Of a stretch of DNA of 64,000 nucleotides, positions 20,327 through 28,320 are shown piece by piece. The stretch covers positions 713,164-777,163 of the forward strand of contig NW_017804464.1 of NCBI RefSeq assembly GCF_001625305.1. Direction: 5' to 3'. The notes below the pieces were generated by a model, which saw only the letters and a list, made by a program, of their open reading frames with translations, was not told the DNA's origin and ran no database searches. Position 1 is the first letter of the stretch. Each line of letters opens with the position of its first letter. Position numbers and translations under genes: made by a program. The stretch is from Branchiostoma belcheri (lineage: Eukaryota; Chordata; Leptocardii; Amphioxiformes; Branchiostomatidae).

Positions 20327-23281
20327 TTAGAGGTGATATTTAGTAGGTGAAGGTTGACTTTGTGTGACGTAATGTGTTCCCTCCCCTGGGATCCCCCATG
20401 GCCAGTAGGTGTTAGGTAGTGTTACGGTGGGGAGAGACGCACGCCGTGGTGTGTTACGGGTTCCCTCCCCTGGGATCTCCCATGGCCAGTAGGTGTTAGG
20501 CAGTGTTACGGTGGGGAGCGAAGCACGACTTTGTGTGACGTAATGTGTTCCCTCCCCTGGGATCCCCCACGGCCAGTAGGTGTTAGATGGTGTGACGGTG
20601 GGGAGGGACGCACGCCGTGCCATGTTTCGGGTCCCCTCCCCTGGGATCGCCCTCAGCCAGGAGGTGTAATGTAGTGTGCCGGTGGGGAGGGCCGCACGCC
20701 GTGTAGTGTTATGGAGCCCCTGAAGCTCCTTGGTAATAGGTAGTGTGACGAGGGGGAGGGATGCACGCCGTGGTGTGATACGGGAACCCTCCCCTGAGAT
20801 CTGCCAGTAGGCACGAGGGAATGTGAGAACGGCGACATGAGCCCCGGTGATCTTTTGACCTCTTGACAGAATCTCATCTGTGACGTTGACGTAAGTCCTC
20901 ACACTTTGGTCGGTAGCATGCACATGGGATACCAAAGCTTTCCTACTTGAAAGATTTATATGGGCTCTTATACCCTGGGCATCGGGGGCTTGTCTAGTAG
21001 CGTTATTGATCTCAGGAGATCCGTATGTCGTTATGGATCCTCTAGTTGTGATATCCTGGTAGGCCTGTCCATTTTGAACCCGGCTTGTGACAATCTGAAG
21101 CAAAATCTCTGCAGCATCAGCATAGAAAGGTATGCCTACACTCTCCTCATCATCAGGGACCTCACTGTAGGTATGTGAGACAGGCAGAGGATGCTGTGCA
21201 GCGGCCATGTGATCTGGGATCTCACTATAGGTGGGTTCAGTGGACGGGAGAACAGCCGACAATGACCTGCAGGACGCCGCATCGTCTGGGGCGACCGTAC
21301 TGCCACTGGTACTCAGTGCAGGGAGGGAAGCTGACCGTACCACGCCGGCTACGGATATGTCGTCATCTGGGACCTCCCAGTACACGTTTGGGGGGCGAGG
21401 CAGAGTCCTCTGAGCAATGCTCCTGTCAAATGAGATCTCACATGAAGCAGGTTCCATGGATTGTAGGAGAGTGGGCATTGACGTATAGGAAACTACGCCA
21501 TGCGACGCCGTCCTGCTTGAGCCAGCAGGGAGGGAAGCAGACCGAAGCAAGCCGGGGAAGGCAACCCCACGCGGGATTGTCCAAACCTGTGCACTGTCGG
21601 TGGGCCGGTCATCCTCTCTCGTTCTTACTAAGCACATCTTCCATACCAACACTGCAATAGACGACACAGCCAGACCGGCCACTACCGAGACAACAACAGA
21701 TATGAGAACATGATCTGTTGCTGGAGGCACCTCTATCTGCTCTGATACATGCACCGGCGCGCACGTGGTTGTTCCATCCTGCAGCGTAGAGTTGTCCCCC
21801 TGTTCTGAAGATGTGTGTTCTTTGTCTGTATATTCAGAGTAGTGTGTAAGGTTGATAGAGTGGTCAGTATCTGTTGTGTAGGTTGGTGATGTTGTGTGTG
21901 TCTGCGGTTGGTCACGGATAGCGGTGAAGAACAACTCCCTGTGTTTAACTTTGTTGACCAGAATGCATTTGATGTTCTTTGCATTGTTGCCGTTTGTATG
22001 GGCTGTGGTGGTGAATGTGTTCGTGTCTTGTGTCTGGACAAATGACATGCCAACACCTCCGAAGGTTTCGTTCCCTGTGGACAGGGAAACCAGTCGGAAG
22101 TTTAAGTTTTCCATCAGACCCACTGCAACGCCTCCATCATATTCCCACACCTGCCTGCATTGTTCAAGCGTCTTGGTGTCCAGTTTGTCTGTCAGAGAGT
22201 CGCCATGAGTAGCCAAGACAACTACAGGGGCCCGGATGGAGCTCGTGCTCCTAGAACGGTCCAAAGCACGACACGTAGATTCTTGGGACTCGATGTTATA
22301 AGGCACGTCATCGTCCGATGAATAAAACATCCATCTAAACGAGACTTCAGGGGTTACCCCATTGTGGCTGACACAGAAGAGGAATCTGGGCACTGCGACA
22401 GATAGTTTTACTGACCCTTTCCTGATATTTGTACTGGCTAACCGAAGTAGGCTCCACGTCAATTCATGCGGCTTTGCATCATTGACAGATGACAGCAGGC
22501 CACTGCCGACATGGAGCCTATTCAACCAAGACTGTCCCCGGAACACATCTTCATCCAAACATGACACATCAGTTCCACTCAGATCTAAACTGCGCAGCTT
22601 TGTGAGTTGGAATGATCCACGGGAAATGGTATGGATTGGATTTAAACTCATGTTCATGTGCAGCATTCTATATTTTAGTCCATTAAACCAGGCAGGGTCT
22701 ACATCGTGTAACAGGTTGCTCTCTAGATCTAAGAAAAATAGGAGATCTAAGTGCACGAAGCTCCTTGGCTCTATCTGCCTGATGTTGTTGTTGGACAAAG
22801 TCAGCCGCACAAGCTTCTTCAAGCCAGCGAACCAGGTCTGTTTGACGGATGCCAACCTGTTAGAATCTAGGGACAGTGTTCTGAGACTGGAAAACCCAGA
22901 AAATGTGTTCTTCTCCACATCAGTGATGTTTGCATCTATCAAAGCCAAACTGAGGACCGCAGAATGCTCGAGTGGGGCTAGGCTCTTTTCCGACAGAACA
23001 TTGAATGGGTATCCTCTTATTGCAACATGTTGGGCCCTGGCAAGAAAATGGAAAGGGCTTACAGGGGCAACGCCCTCTTTTAGGACCTCACACACGACAC
23101 ATGTACATGTACCAGACACTGTACTGTGTCTCTGGGTAGGAGGAACACACACTCGCCATACAGCTACATTACACTGAAAAGGACGTGAGTCATTTGAAGC
23201 CGCACTGGTGGATAACAAGAGGAGCAAGAACAACATGGCTACCATCTGCTTCGTACTGCCGCTTACATGCATCCTGTCCAT
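20327..23281 (-). CDS. Single-exon LRR type I transmembrane receptor with repeat-built signalling tail
   Basis: 984 residues, no intron. Signal peptide about 12-28, N-terminal Cys-rich cap about 37-64 (TCTCVVC), around seven LRRs to about 265, a non-LRR ectodomain with scattered Cys, a Thr/Ser-rich stalk about 440-515, TM about 523-546 (HVLISVVVSVVAGLAVSSIA), and a long cytosolic tail. There is no TIR, death or kinase domain. The tail has tyrosine motifs (YWEVPDDD, YSEIPDH, YSEVPDDE) and repeated RSASLP / RRASLP motifs that end in a tandem array of 23-30-residue units with TYWPWGIPGEGT blocks. I do not recognise a named orthologue; an innate-immune or adhesion receptor signalling through SH2 or 14-3-3 partners is an inference. 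Lack of introns beside intron-rich neighbours may point to retroposition or simply the common single-exon state of LRR genes. The large plus-strand frame at 22362-23177 is its antisense shadow. Confidence 0.88.
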   Translation of the reverse strand: MDRMHVSGSTKQMVAMLFLLLLLSTSAASNDSRPFQCNVAVWRVCVPPTQRHSTVSGTCTCVVCEVLKEGVAPVSPFHFLARAQHVAIRGYPFNVLSEKSLAPLEHSAVLSLALIDANITDVEKNTFSGFSSLRTLSLDSNRLASVKQTWFAGLKKLVRLTLSNNNIRQIEPRSFVHLDLLFFLDLESNLLHDVDPAWFNGLKYRMLHMNMSLNPIHTISRGSFQLTKLRSLDLSGTDVSCLDEDVFRGQSWLNRLHVGSGLLSSVNDAKPHELTWSLLRLASTNIRKGSVKLSVAVPRFLFCVSHNGVTPEVSFRWMFYSSDDDVPYNIESQESTCRALDRSRSTSSIRAPVVVLATHGDSLTDKLDTKTLEQCRQVWEYDGGVAVGLMENLNFRLVSLSTGNETFGGVGMSFVQTQDTNTFTTTAHTNGNNAKNIKCILVNKVKHRELFFTAIRDQPQTHTTSPTYTTDTDHSINLTHYSEYTDKEHTSSEQGDNSTLQDGTTTCAPVHVSEQIEVPPATDHVLISVVVSVVAGLAVSSIAVLVWKMCLVRTREDDRPTDSAQVWTIPRGVAFPGLLRSASLPAGSSRTASHGVVSYTSMPTLLQSMEPASCEISFDRSIAQRTLPRPPNVYWEVPDDDISVAGVVRSASLPALSTSGSTVAPDDAASCRSLSAVLPSTEPTYSEIPDHMAAAQHPLPVSHTYSEVPDDEESVGIPFYADAAEILLQIVTSRVQNGQAYQDITTRGSITTYGSPEINNATRQAPDAQGIRAHINLSSRKALVSHVHATDQSVRTYVNVTDEILSRGQKITGAHVAVLTFPRAYWQISGEGSRITPRRASLPLVTLPITKELQGLHNTTRRAALPTGTLHYTSWLRAIPGEGTRNMARRASLPTVTPSNTYWPWGIPGEGTHYVTQSRASLPTVTLPNTYWPWEIPGEGTRNTPRRASLPTVTLPNTYWPWGIPGEGTHYVTQSQPSPTKYHL
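20340..20780 (-). repeat. Coding minisatellite, about 84-90 bp unit, in the LRR receptor tail
   Basis: Five to six units encode [R/S]RASLPTVTLPNTYWPW followed by G/E-IPGEGT and a 4-6-residue linker. The units nearest the stop codon are nearly identical; upstream ones (RRASLPLVTLPI, RRAALPTGTLHY) have diverged. Lengths stay multiples of three. Confidence 0.85.
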
Positions 23282-24030
23282 TCATATCTACGCCTTTCAT
23301 CTACTTGTCACTTACCAGCAGTGTGCGCAGTGGCCCGCAGGTCTGCATCAACGGTGAGAAATTTTCAATCAGCTAAGCACTTCTTTCCTTCGTTTTGATA
23401 TTTTTTGGTACGTAACAAAACATACCCGCACACGTACACCGCTCGCTGTGGGGGCGTCTGTGTTAGACTTCTCACTAATTTGTACTGGCGCACCTACGCA
23501 CTGGGGAGTACTTGACCCATAGTTTCTTCATGTTTATGCATTTAGCGATTGACACATCACATGTTTTTTTATGTACGAGGGCTGCAGAGAATCATGCTTC
23601 CTGATATGCAGACTAATATTATGCAGTTGCTAATGAATAGTAAGTCAGAAAGGTTAAGGTCGTTTCGTTTCGCCGACAGATTAATTATGCATGACGTGAT
23701 TTTATGACATTATTTTGAACTCAGTGTTGTTGCCAGGGGCAACATTAGTCTTAGCAGACATTTATATTCTATCAAAGACACTTTTTGTTATTAAAAGTTT
23801 GGTTGTATTCCTTTGAGTTTTACGGAAAAATTTTTTGGGCGGTTTTACCCCTAAAAAGCATATTAATGACGTCATATGACGTCATAATTACACAAAAATT
23901 ATTGTTAAGACCTAATTTTATTACTACACCATTCTCTGAAAAGTTGGTGGCCCTACGATTATAGTGGTTGTTGAGTTAGTTACATGGGACAGGCCTCGAA
24001 AGCCTGCATGTCTACATTCTACTTTTAGGC
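23282..24030. other. 5' flank of the LRR receptor; promoter region
   Basis: No gene. No clear TATA box immediately upstream of the Met at 23281. It holds the double CRE palindrome at 23866-23885. The rest is AT-rich. Confidence 0.45.
23866..23885. promoter_or_regulatory. Perfect 20-bp palindrome with two CRE (TGACGTCA) sites
   Basis: ATGACGTCATATGACGTCAT contains two complete CREB/ATF consensus octamers whose centres are 10 bp apart, one helical turn. It lies 585 bp upstream of the LRR receptor ATG (minus strand). The role as enhancer is inferred; the sites are read directly. Confidence 0.5.
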
Positions 24031-24310
24031 GTCTCTAGCTCTTTCGTAGCAAAATTTCCGAAAACGCTACCAAAATTAGTGTTTCCTGATACATTTTGCC
24101 GTCTTGGGTTTTTAGCTGTTGTTATGGTTATCTATATCATTAGAATTGAAGTTATGATTAGTGTTACAATCGGAAATAGGCTTCCCTTTAATTGCAAAAC
24201 GTTCCGACGTCGGCGAAACGTATTGACACTACCGGTGGACCGTGTAGCAGTGGCCTCTAGCGATTTATCTCTAAACTGCAGGGTAACATTTACCTATGAC
24301 TGACGTAATC
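24030..24310 (+). repeat. Diverged copy of the about 780-bp repeat family
   Basis: Shares with 26510-26770, 27260-27550 and 28035-28310 the ordered phrases CTTTCGTAG, TTCCGAAAACG, GCAAAACGT, GGACCGTGTAGCAGTGGCCT, CTAGCGATTT, AACTGCAGGGT and a pair of TGACGTAA sites. Confidence 0.65.
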
Positions 24311-24482
24311 ATGACGTAAGTGTTGCAGTGCAGTTGCACACTGGCCAGGGCGTATTTGCACAAATTCCTAAGTTATTACCCACTCACAACCGTCTAGCAT
24401 TGAGTTAAGAATTTTCAAACATATGATACATAGGAATCAAATACGGGGACATTTACTCTTTTTGAGGCTTCATTTCCTGAGG

Positions 24483-24755
24483 CTATACTAGTACCTTTAC
24501 AAAAGTCTCGAAGACTTCGCGAAGATCCGTTGACCCAAGGACATTATACACACTCTGTATAATGTCCTTGGTTGACCGAACCGTCAACCATGCATGACCG
24601 AACAAGGCATATCCAGTCGCACGTTGATTCGTTTTCGCCCTGATCGGGTGCCCCTTATGCTTGCCTGTTCTCTTAACTCGGTGTTGGCGGTCTTCCAACC
24701 CCGCTAAATACTCCACAAACGCGACCATGTCACGCGCAAAACACAACCGGGCCGC
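24483..24755 (-). CDS. Uncharacterised 91-codon open frame within the repeat region
   Basis: ATG in good context (AAACATGG) followed by AARLCFARDMVAFVEYLAGL and a basic stretch (RVKRTGKHKGHPIRAK). The first 20 bases match the GGCGGCCCGGTTGTGTTT part of the downstream repeat units, which lack the ATG. It may be a first exon that was copied into the repeat family, or chance. Its 3' part overlaps the hairpin at 24535-24571. No function is assigned. Confidence 0.2.
   Translation of the reverse strand, partial: AARLCFARDMVAFVEYLAGLEDRQHRVKRTGKHKGHPIRAKTNQRATGYALFGHAWLTVRSTKDIIQSVYNVLGSTDLREVFETFVKVLV
24535..24571. repeat. Perfect 15-bp stem hairpin
   Basis: CCAAGGACATTATAC, then a 7-base spacer, then GTATAATGTCCTTGG. 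The perfect arms suggest a young foldback or a structured RNA/DNA element. No target-site duplication was obvious. Confidence 0.7.
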
Positions 24756-24779
24756 CATGTTTCTTTAACGTTACATATT

Positions 24780-24985
24780 TGGTGATGCTTTTGCAGTAAA
24801 ACAATCGTCTCGTTCGAGGCGACATTCACGAAACGCTACCAAAATGACTGTTTCGCGTCCCATGTTTTTACTTGTTGTTTTGGTTATCGCTATGGTTAGA
24901 ATTAAAGTTATGATTGGGGTTTACAGTCGGAAACAGGCGTCCCCTCACTGCAAAACGTCCTGACGTCGGTGTAACGAGAGGAGGA
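24780..24985 (+). repeat. Second diverged partial copy of the about 780-bp repeat family
   Basis: Holds GACATTCACGAAACGCTACC, CCCATGTTTTTA, GCAAAACGTCCTGACGTCGG and related phrases in the same order as in the 26-28 kb units. It is cut off by the 41-bp satellite that follows. Confidence 0.6.
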
Positions 24986-25051
24986 AGATTAAAGCTTTCT
25001 CGTAACGTGGAAAATGACATTTCTGATCCGACTTTTTTGGGCTTTTCAAAG

Positions 25052-25875
25052 TATGTGAGGTCTTGTCTTCTCATCAGGCATAAAACACGCAGCCTATGAG
25101 GTCTTAACTTCTCATCAGGCATAAAACACGCAGCCTCTGAGATCTTGTCTTCTCATCAGGCATAAAACACGCAGCCTATGAGATCTTGTCTTCTCATCAG
25201 GCATAAAACACGCAGCCTATGAGGTCTTAACTTCTCATCAGGCATAAAACACGCAGCCTGTGAGGTCTTGTCTTCTCATCAGGCATAAAACACGCAGCGT
25301 ATGAGATCTTGTCTTCTCATCAGGCTTAAACACGCAGCCTATGAAGTCTTAACTTCTCATCAGGCATAAAACACGCAGCCTGTGAGGTCTTGTCTTCTCA
25401 TCAGGCATAAAACACGCAGCCTATGAGATCTTGTCTTCTCATCAGGCATAAAAAACGCAGCCTGTGAGGTCTTGTCTTCTCATCAGGCATAAAACACGCA
25501 GCCTGTGAGGTCTTGTCTTCTCATCAGTCATAAAACACGCAGCCTATGAGATCTTGTCTTCTCATCAGGCATAAAACACGCAGCCTGTGAGGTCTTAACT
25601 TCTCATCAGGCATAAAACACGCAGCCTGTGAGGTCTTGTCTTCTCATCAGGCATAAAACACGCAGCCTATGAGGTCTTGTCTTCTCATCAGGCATAAAAC
25701 ACGCAGCCTATGAGGTCTTAACTTCTCATCAGGCATAAAACACGCAGCCTATGAGATCTTGTCTTCTCATCAGGCATAAAATACGCAGCCTGTGAGGTCT
25801 TGTCTTCTCATCAGGCATAAAGCATTCAGCCTGTGAGATCTTGTCTTCTCATCAGGCATAAAACATGCAGGCTAT
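25052..25875 (+). repeat. 41-bp satellite, about 20 units, with three-unit higher-order periodicity
   Basis: Unit of the form TRTGAGRTCTTGTCTTCTCA, then TCAGGCATAAAACACGCAGCC. Three variants occur: GGTCTTAAC, GGTCTTGTC and AGATCTTGTC. Counting from the first unit, the AAC variant falls at units 2, 5, 8, 14 and 17, always every third unit, with one gap at 11. This indicates amplification of a 123-bp trimer. No spacers differ, so it is not CRISPR-like. Confidence 0.9.
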
Positions 25876-25891
25876 GAGGCCTTCCTTGACC

Positions 25892-26153
25892 ATCCTACGG
25901 TCTCACAGCGCCATAGCGATATTAGCCAGAACCGCAACATGTACCGTTGGTGCGGTCACAGAGTTAGGCAAAACTTTAGGGAGACCGGTAAGACTGTCGC
26001 AGAGTTAGGCAAAACTTTAGGGACACCGTTGGGACAGTAACAGAGTTAGGCAAAACTTTAGGGACACCGTCGGGGCGATCACAGAGTTAGGCAGACTTAA
26101 GCGAGACCGTTAAGGTGGTCACAGAGTTAGGCAAAGCTGTGAGACCGTAGGAT
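25892..26153. repeat. Second 41-bp array (five units) between 18-bp inverted repeats
   Basis: Five copies of a CAGAGTTAGGCAAAACTTTA-containing unit start at 25961, 26002, 26043, 26084 and 26124. The whole is bounded by ATCCTACGGTCTCACAGC (25892-25909) and its exact complement GCTGTGAGACCGTAGGAT (26136-26153). The structure resembles a small terminal-inverted-repeat element with an internal minisatellite. The unit sequence differs from the adjacent 41-bp satellite. Confidence 0.75.
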
Positions 26154-26154
26154 T

Positions 26155-28320
26155 TCTGCACAGAACAATTTCTGCACCTTTCTCTAGTATATATTGTGTA
26201 GCACTACTTTGTACCCGTACGGGGTTCGCCCATGAATACTGTGTTGTGCGGTCGGAACCATTTAAATCTCACGAACATGCAAATGAGGTAATTTGTACCA
26301 TTAAAATCTCACGAACATGCAAATGAGATAATTTTTATGAAGATCACGCCGTGTGGCGCTACACATGTCCATAAAACGTGACTCAAATGCTAAGTTATAT
26401 ATTTTGAAGTTTCTTCCGGTTCTTAAGAAGCCAACACGACCAATTCTACCGTGTCGGCATCAAACACAACCGGGCCGCCGTGTTTATTCACATGTTGAAT
26501 ACTAGTAATAAACGTAGCGTGCCTTTCGTAGTAACATTCCCGAAAACGCCGCCGAAATTGCGCTTTCCTGTTATGATTTTTTGCTGAAATTGTGTTGTTA
26601 CGATTATCGCTATTGTTGTAATTAATAAATGTTAGAGTATGAAATAGTCGTTCCCTTGAGTGCAAAACGTCGAAACCTGGCCGATGGACATGTGTAGCTG
26701 TGGCCTCTAGCGATTTGTTCCAAACTGCAGGGTCACATTTACCTGTGGCTGACGTAACTATGACGTAACTGTAGTAGTACACAACTTACAGTACAAGTAT
26801 CAAAGCGCAAATCTACGCCGACTGAACACGCACCATAATTCAACTTTTACAGTCTCAAAACTGACGTATTCCTCTAACATTTACCACAGGTTCCATCTCG
26901 ATGCCACGCACAGAACAATTTCTGCACCTTTCTCTAGTATTGTGCAGCACTACTTTGTACCCGTACGGGGTTCGCCCATGAATACTGTGTTGTGCGGTCA
27001 GAACCATTTGAGTCTCACGAACATGCAAATGAGGTAATTTGTACCATTTAAATCTCACGAACATGCAAATAAGATAATTTTTATGCAGATAACGCCATGT
27101 GGCGCTACACATGTCCATAAAACGTGACTCAAATGCTAAGTTATATATTGTGTAGTTTCTTCCGGTTCTTAAGAAGCCACCACGACCAATTCTACCGTGT
27201 CGCGCACCAAACACAACCGGGCCGCCGTGTTTATTCACATGTTGAAGAGTATATGTAGCGTGTCTTTCGTAGTAACATTCCCGAAACCTGGCCGAAATTG
27301 CGGTTTCCTGTTATGGTTTACCGTCCCATGTTTTTAGCTGAAATTGTGTTGTTATGATTATGGCTTTTGTTTAGAATTTATAATTTTTAGAGTATGAAAT
27401 AGTCGTTCCCTTGAGTGCAAAACGTCCTGACGTCGACGAAACGTCAGGACGAAACCTGGCCGATGGACATGTGTAGCAGTGGCCTCTAGCGATTTGTTCC
27501 AAACTGCAGGGTCACATTTACCTGTGGCTGACGTAACTATGACGTAACTGTAGTAGTACACAACTTACCGTACAAGAATCAAAGCGCAAATCTACGCCGA
27601 CTGAACACGCACCATAATTCAACTTTTACAGTCTCAAAACTGACGTATTCCTCTAACATTTACCACAGGTTCCATCTCGATGCCACGCACAGAACAATTT
27701 CTGCACCTTTCTCTAGTATTGTGCAGCACTACTTTGTACCCGTACGGGGTTCGCCCATGAATACTGTGTTGTGCGGTCAGAACCATTTGAGTCTCACGAA
27801 CATGCAAATGAGGTAATTTGTACCATTTAAATCTCACGAACATGCAAATAAGATAATTTTTATGCAGATAACGCCATGTGGCGCTACACATGTCCATAAA
27901 ACGTGACTCAAATGCTAAGTTATATATTGTGTAGTTTCTTCCGGTTCTTAAGAAGCCACCACGACCAATTCTACCGTGTCGCGCACCAAACACAACCGGG
28001 CCGCCGTGTTTATTCACATGTTGAAGAGTATATGTAGCGTGTCTTTCGTAGTAACATTCCCGAAACCTGGCCGAAATTGCGGTTTCCTGTTATGGTTTAC
28101 CGTCCCATGTTTTTAGCTGAAATTGTGTTGTTATGATTATGGCTTTTGTTAGAATTTATAATTTTTAGAGTATGAAATAGTCGTTCCCTTGAGTGCAAAA
28201 CGTCCTGACGTCGACGAAACGTCAGGACGAAACCTGGTAGGTGGACCGTGTAGCAGTGGCCTCTAGCGAGTTGTCTCTAAACTGCAGGGTCATTCATATG
28301 TGGCTGACGTCCCACCATAA
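26155..28320 (+). repeat. Three tandem units of a 750-780-bp repeat
   Basis: Units start at about 26161, 26911 and 27690 (CAGAACAATTTCTGCACCTT). Units two and three match base for base over most of their 779-bp offset, with one T-count difference near 27373 versus 28155. The first is more diverged. Each unit has two direct repeats containing the octamer ATGCAAAT or a near copy, and the CGGGCCGCC(A/G)TGTTT block; paired CRE-like TGACGTAA sites lie at two unit ends. The long minus-strand frames inside are identical because the DNA is identical; their translation has no protein-like features. Confidence 0.85.
27421..27453. repeat. CGTCCTGACGT hairpin inside repeat units
   Basis: CGTCCTGACGT, a short CGACGAA loop, then ACGTCAGGACG. 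The same hairpin recurs at about 28201-28229 in the next unit, while the first unit and the 24.9-kb copy have only a left arm or part of it. Confidence 0.6.

Noticed and set aside
22362..23177. 271-codon plus-strand open frame
   Set aside because: Antisense shadow of the LRR coding exon, whose signal peptide, LRRs and TM prove the minus strand.
24483..24560. Rho-independent terminator at the 24.5-kb hairpin
   Set aside because: The concept does not apply to nuclear genes, and no T-run follows the stem.
25052..25875. CRISPR-like array
   Set aside because: No unique spacers; the repeat is continuous at 41 bp and the genome is eukaryotic.
26855..28017. Two identical 127-codon minus-strand frames
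   Set aside because: Identical because the DNA is a recent tandem copy; no domain, signal or splice evidence.
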